NCBI GenBank assembly: GCA_946811185.2
Contig: OX328109.1
Span: 35,448,129 to 35,512,128, forward strand
Source of the DNA: Hippopus hippopus
Lineage: Eukaryota; Mollusca; Bivalvia; Cardiida; Cardiidae
DNA: 64,000 nucleotides
Direction: 5' to 3'
Below, in pieces: positions 42,170 to 53,259 of the stretch. Position 1 is the stretch's first letter; each line of letters begins with the position of its first letter. Under the pieces are notes generated by a model. The model searched no databases, was not told where the DNA came from, and was given only the letters and a program-made list of their open reading frames with translations. Made by a program: the position numbers and the translations under genes.

Positions 42170-43250
42170 AATTTCATCTTTTAGTTAGCTTCATAGAAAA
42201 TATCATTCGATTTCATTCATTTGAAAGAAAATCCAGTTTGACCTTCATCACTGTCCCGCTGCCATTTTGAAATTGAGTCATGTGACTTCGATGGTATTCG
42301 TCAAAAAATCATTGCAACTTAATATATTTGGCGCCAATTTGTAGTCACATGATTTCAAAATATTGCCACATGATCTAGCAGATGATCTAAATACGTCATC
42401 ATGTCTTTTTCTTTGTAAAAGCGCGTGTAATGAAGGATTTTAGAGGGTGGGGTGAATGATGTTAAGCATGTTGGTGCCGATTACATCGCTTTCACATCCT
42501 GTGTATTTTTCTTCCATTCTAAACTTTTATTTTGGAAACTGAAGTTGGCTTTGGAACGAAATATCTGTGCCAAAATACTTTCGCTCTAAATAGAGGCCAG
42601 ACAAGGCGCTAGAGGGCGCCGGTGCTTATTACGACGAAAAAACGGCGATTACCTCGAAGCATAATGTACCGTAAACCTACATGTCATGACTACATATGAA
42701 ACGAATAGAATTAGTAAAGAAGATGTAATTCAAAGATTTTGTTGAAACATATTCTTTTGTAACCATATTATAAAAGCATTGGGACGAATGCTAACTAAAG
42801 CTTGAAAATTCAAATATTTGACAAAGAATAAAAAACAAATCTTAGTCATAGAGTTACGCCATTTTATGTATACAATCTGACGTCAGCAAATAAAAATGTT
42901 CAGTTTATTTCACGGATCTATACACCACATTTCCATTTGGCAGACTTTTACATGAGTATGCATATCTCACTAGGTCCCGGCGGCACACATAAAATTCCAA
43001 ATTTTCACATCCTATATCAGGTTTACCATAGAAATAAAAACGAAAGCCAATAATCGGGGATAGTTTGAATGTTTGTCTGAGTGATTTTCTTTATTTTGTG
43101 CGAAAAGCTAACATAAAAAGCTGAGTCGCCGGGTCGTAATGGTATTACAAAAGTCCCACTTGGGACCGACGCGCCAAAAGCTATTTGCGCCTTGAAATAT
43201 GATGGGTATAACGAGAGTGAAACCGCTCTTATTTTATGCATTTCTAAGAT
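42170..43250. other. Unassigned stretch
   Basis: About 1.1 kb with no recognised gene or repeat. A TGACGTCA-like TGACGTCAGC is at about 42881. Confidence 0.4.
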
Positions 43251-43253
43251 GCT

Positions 43254-43484
43254 TTAACTCTTTACCAAACGACAAAATTTTAGACTTGACCAAATTGAAA
43301 TCACTTGCAGACGACAATGTATATGTACCTCAAATGATGGAATTTGTGCCTGAAAAGTGTAGAATACTTTGTGGGAAAAGGAGAAAATGCTGATTACCAG
43401 CATTGTCTCCTTTTCCCTCAATATTATTAAAAGTCTAGTTTTTCAAGTTCGTCAAATCTCGTGATTGTGTGGTAATGGGTTTAA
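43254..43484 (+). repeat. Family A MITE, first of a head-to-tail pair
   Basis: TTAACTCTTTACCAAACGAC to GGTAATGGGTTTAA. The palindrome (43362-43428) has several arm mismatches. Confidence 0.85.
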
Positions 43485-43709
43485 CTCTTTACCAGACGAC
43501 AAAATTTTTGACTGGTCCAAATTGAAAGCAGATGCAGACGACAAACTTGAAAGCTACGTAAAAGACGTCTTTTATCTTTGAAAGGATAGAAAACATTTTG
43601 AGAAAAGGAGAAAATGCTGGTTACCAGCATTTTCTCCTTTTCTCAAAATGTTTTCAAAAGCTTTCTTCCTTTTTGGTCGTGAAATGCGGTACCATTTCGT
43701 AAAGGATTG
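43481..43709 (+). repeat. Family A MITE, second of the pair
   Basis: It starts at the TTAA ending the previous copy. The palindrome at 43589-43655 is perfect except at the centre, but both arms differ from the family: ATTTTGAGAAAAGG and CCTTTTCTCAAAAT. Confidence 0.9.
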
Positions 43710-44287
43710 AAAATGGCGAATGTGAAGTCGCATGCTACTCGACTATTACATTTTAACAACATTTGAATTTTGTAAGACCAAAGAAATCCCAACGCGCTTT
43801 CTGAAATCACAGAAAACCCGAAATCCGTGATTTTTGCCGTTTTTCTCTTGCTTTAACATGCTCCCGAGTGAAAATTAGTTAAATATGGCCAGATTTTGTT
43901 TGTCATATCGAATAGAAGAATAAATTTGATCCCTCGTCAAATATGGCGGTACAAACAAAATTGATAATCAAAAGTCGATAGAAAAGAAAAGGGGCTTTCA
44001 CACGTGATTTGTGACGGCCCCTATCAAATGTCACTTTTCCTTTTTCCATGTTGTTATCACTTAACACGTTTAACGCTATTATAACTCTGTGTAAACTTTG
44101 AAATTGACACCAAAACTTCCAAAGGGATTTATTTTCCCGTTGTTTGTATTTAATGTTCATTTCACACGAATTGAATTTGTCTGTCTGCATGGGTCAACTG
44201 CGTCAAATGAATCTTCGTAAACTTCTAAAAATTCATTTCCCTAGCTTCTGAAATCCGGACAAAACTTTTGTGCTTTATATGAATTTT

Positions 44288-44519
44288 TTAACCCTTTACC
44301 AAACAATCCCAAATTTTAACCGGATCCTGTGGGAGAAAACTTTTGAAAACATTGTGGGAAAAGGAGAAAATGCTGGTTAACCAGCATTTTCTCCTTTTCC
44401 CACAATGTTTTCTACCCTATCCGAGACATTAAGCTCATTTGGATCAATTTCGAGCTTGTCGCCAGCAGATGTTAAGAGTTTTTGAAGAGGCTGGAATTTG
44501 GCGTTTTGGAAAGGGTTAT
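44288..44519 (-). repeat. Family A MITE
   Basis: TTAACCCTTTACCAAACAATC starts it. The palindrome at 44345-44412 is fully symmetric with centre GGTTAACC. The outer right half is decayed. Confidence 0.85.
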
Positions 44520-44524
44520 AGGAG

Positions 44525-45240
44525 TATTGCTGCCAGTATGCAAAAACGTTGTAACGTACACTTTGTTAAAAAACGAAAAATAAATTTGAAAATAAAAACA
44601 CGTCACCAGAGCCCATCAAATAGCCGCTACGAATAAAAATCTAAGGTAGACTCCTAGACGGTCCTGGGAAATACTACTCTCCTCTCTCGGCACTTCGATA
44701 TTACTTTTGCGCACAATGTAATTTGAGCTAGCTACGCCCCTGGGTTAGATTTATATGGTACAAACAGATTTTTATCGAATTTTGTTCCAAATTTTATACA
44801 AAAAAGTTTTGTGTTTGTATGGATCAGTATTTTGTATTACAAGACACATGTATATGCATACATATACGTAGTAAAGTATGCCCATGTGAGATAAGTTGGT
44901 GGTTGAGATAAAGTTTTATTAAACGAATCTAGAAAAAAATATAAAGGGAAACTGTACGTAAGCTAAACGACATTAACAACATTTTGTCAGATTCTTCTTA
45001 TCACACAACTGTATCACAAGAAGTAGATCTACATGTATAATTATTACATCTCTGTGCGAAACATACGTAAATGAGACGACTTAACATGACTGTACGTTTG
45101 CGGTAACAACAGCTTAGAAGAAGCAGTCATACACTGTGATTATTTAATTTTAAATCTGAAAATGAAACAAGCACCAGCTTTATTACGATAATCAAACGCG
45201 ACATCTGAATTCAAAGAAAAAATTGTGTCATTCCTGTTTT
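44525..45240. other. Unassigned stretch
   Basis: Nothing recognised. Confidence 0.4.
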
Positions 45241-45279
45241 TTTTTTTAAAATAATGCGCAGGAATACAGTGTCTTAACT

Positions 45280-45400
45280 ATAACGTCACAAAATGCTCCT
45301 ATAAACGTCACAAAAACTGATCTCAAACGTGTGTAAGATAAGAAAACCAGTATTGGCTCTATTACACTGAAAACAAGGAAGGTTATGTGATAAATGAGCG
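45280..45400 (+). repeat. Family M repeat
   Basis: CAAACGTGTGTAAGATAAG and ACTGAAAACAAGGAAGG align with 14040-14170 and, inverted, with 51270-51395. Confidence 0.65.
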
Positions 45401-45483
45401 TCAAAAGGCGTAATATTTTATCTATCAAGCAGTTTTCAATAATAATTCATAGATGTAGGTTGACGAAGTAGAAACTTTGTCTT

Positions 45484-45718
45484 GTGTTTTACCCTTTACG
45501 AGACAACAAAATTTCAGACTGCTCCATATTCAAAGATTTTGTAGACAACAAATTGAACTTGGCTCAGATGATAAAATTTGTCTTTGAAAAAGGGTAGAAA
45601 TCATTGAGGGAAAAGGAGAAAATGCTGGTTACCAGCATTTTCTTCCTTTCCGACTATGTTTTCAAAGTCTTCTACGACAGGGTCGATAAATCATAGCATT
45701 ATTTGGTGAAGTGTTTAA
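45484..45718 (+). repeat. Family A MITE
   Basis: TTTTACCCTTTACGAGACAAC starts it and GGTGAAGTGTTTAA ends it. The palindrome 45597-45663 has mismatches near its outer ends. Confidence 0.8.
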
Positions 45719-46044
45719 TATAGTCTTTACAGTAGCAAGTAAAAGCCAGGCCCTATGAAATTTACATATATTCGCTAACAAGCAGACCGAAATTTCTCAT
45801 TTCATATAATTGAACTAACAATATCTTACGATATTTTCCCATAGCAAATTGCGAGAATTTCACACTTAACATTCAGGATACACGCTACCTATCCAAAAAT
45901 TTAAGATGTGTCAAAATTTTGTTCAAGATTTAAAAGTAAACCTTTAGGGTGCAGAATGAATCCAAGAGACAATTTCAGCCCAAAAATTAAGACTGAAATA
46001 TTCGCAAATTGATAATGGTGTTTGTCTAGAAATGTCTAAGCAAC

Positions 46045-46112
46045 GCGGACAGTGCAGATCATAGATCAGACTGCACGTTCTGTGCAGTCTGATCTTGATC
46101 TACACTAGCCAC
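46045..46112 (+). repeat. Family B hairpin without clear ends
   Basis: CAGTGCAGATCATAGATCAG and GCAGTCTGATCTTGATCTAC pair around GTTCT. The TTAA ends are not recognised. Confidence 0.65.
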
Positions 46113-46114
46113 AA

Positions 46115-46725
46115 AGGCGACTCGGGTAGTGAAAAGCGGTGTAAGGGGTGAAGATCTGCTAACAAGCGACTTATGTTCAATGTGATAGTTTCACACAAAT
46201 GATCAGTAACGCATACACGAAAATTGTCGCTTTCATTTTATTTTTATTTGTCGGTGTCTTTTATCTGTAAAACTTTGTTGTATAGGAACTGCTTTTTGAC
46301 CAATTACCAAATAAGATGCTTCGAACGGACTACTTTTTTTTTTTACCGAATGTGACTCTGGACTGGTCTCCGTTGTGCATACGCATACTAGTAACAGAAA
46401 TGGAATTTAAAAAGTTGTTTTATCAGGGCTCGTTACTAATCTGAAATGACCCTCCAATATTCGGAAAAAAAACAAACAAACAAACGAAAAAACAGAAGTT
46501 CTTAAAACACCGAAACTTTAGAGCTCCAATTTTCTACTAAGAATCAAACACCAGACAATGGTTCTTTGGAGACAGGTGCTTAAAAACTATACTTTCAAGC
46601 GATACTGTATCATGCGATAGCCGATAATTCTAATATGTTCATGGGCATTAATTTTACATGGCTTCCGATCACAAATTTCTGGCTTTAAAGTATTTGTTTA
46701 TTTTTCCTAATTTGATTCGCTCCCT
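46115..46725. other. Unassigned stretch
   Basis: Nothing recognised. Confidence 0.4.
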
Positions 46726-46727
46726 CA

Positions 46728-46786
46728 CACCCCCCCCCCTCACCCCCCCTCACCACCCCCCCCCCCAAAAAAAAAAAAAAAAAAAA
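46728..46786. repeat. C-rich tract followed by poly(A)
   Basis: C-runs separated by TCA, then 22 A. The C tracts could form i-motif or, on the other strand, G-quadruplex structures. Confidence 0.9.
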
Positions 46787-47123
46787 TTCGTAATACTTGT
46801 GTAAGTTTCGCTGGCCAAAAGTTTTTGGTGAATTAGGTCTACGTAGTTACCACGGTTGAATGGAAAATGTTGGGTATTTGTATTCCTGATGATTCGGTAT
46901 GGAATTCTGCTTCAAGTCCGTCCCGATGACAACAGCTCATGAAATGGTATTTTCCAAGTCTTAAAGCGGTAGATGATCAAGGAAATATAGACAGTGCACT
47001 GTCGTTGCAATTTGATTGAAAAATGGATTTAAATGAAATTAAATACATGTCCATGCCTTGGTGAATCTTTTTTATAAATCGGTGGCCATTGGTACCCCAT
47101 GTGATTAGCATGGGGATACCTGT

Positions 47124-47333
47124 TTAACCCTTAGACTGCTTAGCGTGACTCACTGATCTGTTGCGGACAGTATAGATCAAGATCAGACTGCACAGAACGT
47201 GCAGTCTGATCTTGGATCTACACTGTCCGTTAAGGAGATATTATTCCCCAAAACGTAACTTTGAAATAGCAATTTGGGTTTTTACTGTCGAAGTGAAAAT
47301 TTCATTTTAGTTATATAGCAGGATAAGAGTTAA
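47124..47333 (-). repeat. Family B MITE, complete
   Basis: TTAACCCTTAGACTGCTTAGC to AGCAGGATAAGAGTTAA. The hairpin is 47165-47228 (GGACAGTATAGATCAAGATC / GATCTTGGATCTACACTGTCC core). Both edges carry TTAA. Confidence 0.9.
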
Positions 47334-47339
47334 AATCAG

Positions 47340-47865
47340 GAAAGCCAGTGCATGGCCAAATTTAACATATGCTTCTTGGTGGTAAAAAAAAACCAGATCC
47401 CCGGAAGGCAAATGTTTTCTTTGCATCTGGAACAATTTACTCTTCATAAAAAATTCACAACCTTTTATCATATAGATCTTAATCACGTTTGCATAACAAT
47501 GCCGTTCGCGGATATTTAATGACCGTTTATTACCGTTTTATGCCCATCCCTCTATAGAAACCTATATTAAGTCACAAATTTAGTGCCGATCGGATAATTT
47601 CGGAACCTTTCGGCATTTACGGAAGGTGTCGTCACGTGACGAGCAAGGCGCGTGATAAGTAAATTTATTGACGGCGGCGCCCTCTGATGAGAAGAAGTTT
47701 ACGAGCGCCACAAGGTGGTTCCCTACTTTAGGGTATTATGACATGTTTCTGTCAAAAAATGGGAAAATTATCTTTTGATTTACGACTCCATATGTTCGAG
47801 AACACTATTGAACAATGCGAACGATTTACCTCATTGTCTATTTTCACTCATCCTTTTCTAAAACG
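47340..47865. other. Unassigned stretch
   Basis: Nothing recognised. Confidence 0.4.
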
Positions 47866-47869
47866 TACG

Positions 47870-48083
47870 TTAACCCTTTACAACACAATACCCTTGACAA
47901 AGAAAGCTTTTGAAAACATTGTGGGAAAAGGAGAAAATGCTGGTTACCAGCATTTTCTCCTTTTCCCACAATCGTTTCTAGCCTTTCACAGACCAATCCC
48001 ATCATTTGAGCTAAAATTAATTTTTCGTCTGCAAATGCTTTCAATTTGGACGAGTCTACAATTTTTTCGTCTGGTAAAGAGTA
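47870..48083 (-). repeat. Family A MITE
   Basis: TTAACCCTTTACAACACAATA to CTGGTAAAGAG. The palindrome 47912-47978 has only the outermost bases disturbed (CAATCGTTTC). Confidence 0.85.
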
Positions 48084-48275
48084 GAGGTCGTAAGAATTAT
48101 GAAATTTGAAAAAGAAAATGGTCAAAACTGACGATAGAGATTTTCAAAATATTCAGTAGTAATAGAAATTTCGCCTTCTGTTTGTCATACCTTTTCATTT
48201 ACCCTGTAAAGAACATTGAATTTCATTTTTTTCGGAATATTTGCCATTTCCTTTTGTTTGAGAATATCGATTTGA

Positions 48276-48512
48276 GGCATGCACTTGCAAAAAAAGTGGT
48301 TAAATGCGTCTGTGCGATGCATGATACCAAGCAGGTCATCATATATTTATGGATCCATATCTTACAACCGAATGAATAATGATATAGAACGGTTTTTTGA
48401 CCTGCAAAAAATTTACAAATACTGTAGTAGTGGACTGCTCAGGCTGACATGGTCGATACGTTTAGCAAGTGCATTAAACCCCTATTTCACAGAGTATAGC
48501 TCATTGTATTTG
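48276..48512 (-). repeat. Family E MITE, decayed hairpin
   Basis: GCGATGCATGATACCAAGC and GGATCCATATCTTACAACCG are kept. The left hairpin arm is mostly gone (GTGGACTGCTCAGGCTGACA remains). Confidence 0.75.
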
Positions 48513-48564
48513 TCAGGCAGTGTAACCCATTTCCAATCTATGATTTACGCCTTCGCTGTGAACA

Positions 48565-48640
48565 TATGTTCAAAACATTGTGGGATAAGGAGAAAATTGC
48601 TTGCAATAAGCAGATCCTCTTTAAACCACAATGTTTTTCT
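48565..48640. repeat. Family A palindrome remnant
   Basis: AAAACATTGTGGGATAAGG and ACCACAATGTTTTT, with a variant centre GCTTGCAATAAGC. Confidence 0.6.
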
Positions 48641-48799
48641 TTATCATTATAAAAAATAATGTTTTTTTTTTTAAATGTTTCAAACTTCTTTTTGTTTTTG
48701 AACACGTTTTGAATTAGCCTGTCCAGTAAGAACGTAGGTGTTAGGCTCCATTTTCTCCTAGGACCTGTTACTATACCTATATCAAAGTGTTCTCATGTT

Positions 48800-48905
48800 T
48801 CAAGAACCCTACGATTTAAAAGGATTTGAAAACCTTGTGGAAAGAGAGAGAAAAATAACGTTTTCACACCACGTTTTCCGCCCTTTAAAGGACGAATGAG
48901 GAAAA
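48800..48905. repeat. Family A remnant
   Basis: GATTTGAAAACCTTGTGG and ACACCACGTTTTCCGCCC; the centre is lost. Confidence 0.5.
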
Positions 48906-48991
48906 AACTGTTTTTTACAAAAGGCAGCAAGCCATGTCTTAGATTTCGGCATTTTGGACGATTTTCCAAATGATTTTTTTTTTCTAGAATC

Positions 48992-49168
48992 GTATTCACC
49001 GACCCTTCTAATTTGACTTTTTTGTCTTTACTTTAGATTTAGAAGGTAAAGCAAATTCTGATTGGCTAAACCATTTCGTTAAGCCAGTCAGAAATCATGT
49101 TTCTGTCAAATTTAGAAAGTTCTTCAGAATAAGACCAAGAATATTATTAAGAATGGTTGGTGAGCAGA
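48992..49168. repeat. Family G palindrome
   Basis: The centre ATTCTGATTGGCTAAACC / GTTAAGCCAGTCAGAAAT and the ends CGTATTCACC / AAGAATGGTTGGTGA identify it. Confidence 0.7.
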
Positions 49169-49199
49169 GGTTTTAGTCTTTTGTTGACAGGTGCGTTAG

Positions 49200-49940
49200 T
49201 GGTTAGTGCAATGTCTCCATCTTCTACAATGTTTTAAGGAGTCATCTGATGAAAGAAGAAGAAGAAGAAGAAAGCGTAGTCTCCTAAGAGAAGGAAACAG
49301 TGTCAAAGATTCCAGCATATTTTGGAAGTAACTGATAGTGACTGCACCTATAAATTATAAATGGCCATGGTAAAGTTGGTGCCGTTAATGTAGCAACTTC
49401 CACTCTCTCCACAATGTTTTCAAAAGTCGTCTACCGCTTGACGACTAAAAACAACAACTACAAATAAATGGCGACAAGCGATGTTACGGATATCAGGATA
49501 TTCGGCGAGTTATTAACTGACAGTAACTTTTCTCATATACATGTAGATCGTCAAATTAGTGGGTAAGTAGGCGTTTTGTTCTCCAACATTGTTTTCGAAA
49601 GTCGCCTAATTCAAGACGAACAACTGGTACCAGTTTATGCAAAATGCAGCAAGCGATGTCAGAGATTTCAGCATATTGGGCGAATTAAAGACTAACTGTA
49701 ACTTTTCGCATAGATCATAAATAGGCAGATTCAAATTGGCGTTTAATGTAGACATTTTTTCCTTCTTCTGCAATGTTGTCACAGTCGTCTGCTGCACGAC
49801 AAACAAAAAAGTCGTCTGCTGGAACACAAAAAGCAGCAAGCGATGTCAGAAATTTCAGCATATTGGGCGAGTTATAACCTGACAGTAACTGCTACAATAG
49901 ATCATAAATGGACAGGTTAGATTAGCGGTTAATGTCGGTT
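49200..49940. repeat. Roughly 180-bp tandem repeat, about four units
   Basis: Shared blocks are GCAGCAAGCGATGTCAGAG, TTCAGCATATTGGGCGA, CTGACAGTAACT and CACAATGTTTTCAAAAGTCG. They recur near 49299, 49475, 49650 and 49835. A further isolated unit (GGCAGCAAGCCATGTCTTAG) lies at about 48923. Confidence 0.75.
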
Positions 49941-50078
49941 CGGACAGGCGCACGTCAACGTTCAATTATGAAGAGAAATTACCCTTATGTCACTTGTCTT
50001 GTTGGCTTTTTTTTGTTGTACTGCCTTCCTTTTGAACGCAATACCCCGAGTTTGCAGCAAACGAAAAAAGAACAGGCC

Positions 50079-50312
50079 TTACTCGTTACCACACGAGAAA
50101 ACGCAAGCCTCATCTAAATTGAAACCATTTGCAGATGACAAATAAAATGTTACTCAAATGATGTAATTTGACTTTAGAAAAGTGGGGGAAAAAAAAAAAA
50201 ATTGTGGGAAAAGGAGAAAATGCTGGTTACCAGCATTTTCTCCTTTGCCCACAATTTTTTCAAAAGCCTTCTTTATCAGGGTGTCGTTAAAAGTAAGGAT
50301 TGTGCGGTAAAC
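50079..50312 (+). repeat. Family A MITE
   Basis: The palindrome at 50200-50272 has CCTTTGCCCACAATT on its right arm. It ends GGATTGTGCGGTAAACG. Confidence 0.8.
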
Positions 50313-50481
50313 GTTGTGGGAAAAGGAGAAAATGCTGATCACCAGTATTTTCTCCTTTGCCCATAATGGTTTCCAACGTTTCAAGGACAGTTCCCCTCCA
50401 TTTGAGCCTTATTCAATTTGTCGTCTGCAAATACTTTGAATTTTGATAAGTTAAGAATGTTGTCGTCTGGTAAAGAGTTAA
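50313..50481 (-). repeat. Family A MITE lacking its left outer half
   Basis: The palindrome (TTGTGGGAAAAGGAG .. CTCCTTTGCCCATAATGG) starts directly at the end of the preceding copy. It ends CTGGTAAAGAGTTAA. The two copies face each other. Confidence 0.8.
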
Positions 50482-50583
50482 CTCTCAGAGATGTAAAAGA
50501 AAAAGGTGAAACGGGCATTCCCTGTTAGTACAAAGTAATTATGCTTATATTGTAATTCAAATGTTTTGTTAAAATATCTAGCC

Positions 50584-50655
50584 AAGTTGCGGAGAGTGAC
50601 GATCCAAGATTCGACTGCACGTTTTGTGAAGTTTGATCTTGATTTACACTGCCAG
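50584..50655 (+). repeat. Family B/C hairpin, decayed
   Basis: GACTGCACGTTTTGTGAAGT and TTGATCTTGATTTACACTGC. Confidence 0.6.
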
Positions 50656-51190
50656 CAACAGGCGTTCGTTTTATGACGAACCTCACCCATTCGGCATACA
50701 TCGGGTGATCCGGTGATCAGGTCCCTCGGCTGTATCTGGTAGCTTGATATGCACCTACACGGTACATTTCTTCGCCGGAAATACAACGGGTTACCGTTAA
50801 GAAAATTGTAAGGCTCCTCTTAAAAAAGAAAACTTGAGTCTTAATTTTTTATCGAAATCTTTCTAACTATATTTCAGTTGGCAAACAGTTCGTATTTTCA
50901 TTTTTAACGTGGTATATCAATTCTGATTGAAGTTTTCACCGACATGTAGATAGATATGAATAACTTCATCAAGGTTGTCTATGTCGTTGCTAAACGACTT
51001 ACAGTGGCGCCGCCATGTATAAGATCACGTGATTAGCATTTCAAATGGAAACGACCGTTATACAGTCGAGGTTAGATGTAGGTACGGAATCGGCCAAGTT
51101 GTGACGAGTGGAACCTCACCATCTATATAATAAGACTACAATACATAGATGGTGAGGTTAGTCATAAAACGAACGCCTGTGCTGCCAGCA
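50650..51190. repeat. Foldback with 40-45 bp inverted ends
   Basis: GCCAGCAACAGGCGTTCGTT with GACGAACCTCACCCAT is inverted at 51143-51189 (TGGTGAGGTTAGTC, AAACGAACGCCTGTGCTG). The right end is itself part of an inner inverted pair with ACCTCACCATCTAT at 51114. Confidence 0.65.
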
Positions 51191-51269
51191 TATAAGCAAT
51201 TAACTTAGCTACCGTGCCATTGTAGTAAAATTGAAACAATTTCTGTAGACGAAAATACGATACTTTGAG

Positions 51270-51395
51270 ACACAGAAAAATTGTTTTATAACATAATCTC
51301 CCTTGTTTTCAGTGTAATATACCCATTACGAATTTTCTTATCCTACACACGTTTGAGAAAAGCATTATGTGACGTCATTTGCGATTTCATTTTGT
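51270..51395 (-). repeat. Family M repeat
   Basis: CTCCCTTGTTTTCAGTGTAA, CTTATCCTACACACGTTT and TGACGTCAT in the reverse order of the other two copies. Confidence 0.65.
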
Positions 51396-51614
51396 ACGTC
51401 TTTCAGAGAAGTGAATCAAATTGTATTCAAAGAAATTACCACGTGTACAACTGTAGTTTTGCATATCCTAAGCTTATTATCCCGAGATATAACGTTATGC
51501 TATAAAAAGAATCTGACGCTCGTTGGCTTTTAAGGTACCGGTAAAATGTTTCAAACTCGTCCACAAAAATCTTGTTAAACTCGCCCAGATATGACAACTC
51601 GTGTCGGATCCTTT

Positions 51615-51741
51615 ATGTAAGCTTGACTTAACAAACGGACTGAATAGATCCGAGATCAAACTGCACGTTCTGTACAGTCTGATCTTGATCTATGTCGTCT
51701 GCAAGAGCCCTTTTATTCGCTTATGATACTGAACGAGTTAA
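51615..51741 (+). repeat. Family C MITE, right part
   Basis: The hairpin (TAGATCCGAGATCAAACTGC / GTACAGTCTGATCTTGATC) is at about 51645-51700. It ends in GAGTTAA, the same TTAA that starts the next family A copy. The left end is not recognised. Confidence 0.65.
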
Positions 51742-51966
51742 CCCATTACCACACAATCCCTACTTTTGACGACCCTGAGAAAGAAGCCTTTGGAAAACAT
51801 TGTGGGAAAAGGAGAAAATGCTGGTAACCAGCATTTTCTCCTTTTCCCACAATGTTTTCTACCCTTCACAAAACAAATTTCATATTTTCAATCACTTTTA
51901 TTTTGTCGTCTGCAAATGCTTTCGAATTGGACAAACCTACAATTTTGTCGTTTGATAATGTGTTAA
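51738..51966 (-). repeat. Family A MITE
   Basis: TTAACCCATTACCACACAATC to GATAATGTGTTAA; the palindrome 51794-51859 is perfect. Confidence 0.92.
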
Positions 51967-51969
51967 ATA

Positions 51970-52585
51970 TTACCTTCCTTAGTTTGGTTTCAGTATGTTG
52001 CTGTAGACTTCTTTTGAAAATATTTTATAAACACAGTGCAACGGAAGCGTGGTAAAATCGATGTCATTCTATAGCAAGGTGCCCGTGCCGGCTGTTCCTA
52101 TGTCCACCCTAGGATATTTTAAAATGAAAGTCACTTGACGTAAACAAGTCGTCCGCTACTCAGAGAAAAATTCAGATTTATCGATATTCTTGTTTTAATA
52201 TATATTGACAATGATGGAACTATTTGAAGTGTTACCAATAAACAAGTTTAAATTAAGTGTCTTCTTGTTGAAGATTTAAGATAAAATATTGGCCGGTACT
52301 GCATTGGAAATGGGATTGAGAGTGGGTGGGATAATATTCAGATCGACTGCGACTCTAATTCTTGACGATAAATTCATTCTTCTTTGAAAGAGAGAACATG
52401 AAATAGTAAAGCTTTGCGGTTTTTTTTTTTCGTTGTGTTTTTGATGCATTTTTTCTTTATATTTACCGACTACGCAGTGGGGCTATGTTTTGGTCAGTAA
52501 ATGAAATAGGCATGGTTTATTCAACGGAATTAATCTGCATCGGCTTTGTATGAACTTGCTTTCCTTTGATCAAGAACTGGTTATG
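51970..52585. other. Unassigned stretch
   Basis: Nothing recognised. Confidence 0.4.
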
Positions 52586-52587
52586 TT

Positions 52588-52769
52588 AGAATCGAAATAA
52601 TCTTTTTTTTCTATCGTGGTTTATCGTTCAATAACCCACGGTTGTGAGTTATGAGGTGCAATAAATATACCACTCGGGCTATCGCCCGAATGGTTTATTT
52701 ATTGTGCCTCATAACTCACAACCGTGGTTTATTGAACGATAAACCACGATAGAAAGAAGATTATTTCTT
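52588..52769. repeat. Long near-perfect palindrome (about 180 bp)
   Basis: CTATCGTGGTTTATCGTTCA, ATAACCCACGGTTGTGAGTT and CTCGGGC on the left pair with their complements on the right. The loop is a few bases at about 52679. Differences are few (CACTCGGGC / GCCCGAATG). Confidence 0.9.
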
Positions 52770-52774
52770 AAATC

Positions 52775-53005
52775 ATGGAGGCTTCTGTGAGGTATGTGTG
52801 TAGGGGTTAATATGTTGACACTATCGGTTCAAGTTGTATTTTGGAGAGTGTGTCTCTTCCAAAATGAAGCTTAAAAAACAGCAGACAGGTTGTCAACTGT
52901 AACCTTTTGTCCAGGCGTGCCGTCTCCTTGTGTTTTAAGCTAAACCATTAATTTATTAGGAGATTTCCATTTTCAGCGTTTGATTGTTTCATGTTTTGTT
53001 AGTGT
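52775..53005. other. Unassigned stretch
   Basis: Nothing recognised. Confidence 0.4.
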
Positions 53006-53007
53006 GT

Positions 53008-53175
53008 TGTTTTAACGCTGTTTTCTACATCATTTCAGTTATATCGCAGTGGCCAGTGTGCCCATCCATGCTTTCCTGGAGTTTCTTTTACCAATACTAC
53101 AGTACAATATTCTTTCCAAGCATCTGGCCGCTTTCACACATTACCATTGTCGAAACAATGATCAGCAGTCATTTC
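53008..53175 (-). mobile_element. SINE, 5'-truncated
   Basis: Read on the minus strand: body with TGTCGAAAC-type sequence and CCAGGAAAGCATGGATGGGC, then ATATAACTGAAATGATG and a tail. It parallels the SINE at 1680. Confidence 0.6.
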
Positions 53176-53259
53176 ATGTAAAAGGAGACAATGTATGGTT
53201 CTGTAGTCTTACCAATGGGTCAAGAAATTTCAAGAAATGGGAAAGGTGATATACGGACA

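Noticed and set aside
47738..48109. Repeated peptide ENIVGKGENAG in many frames across the window
   Set aside because: It is the translation of the family A palindrome in one frame, not a protein family.
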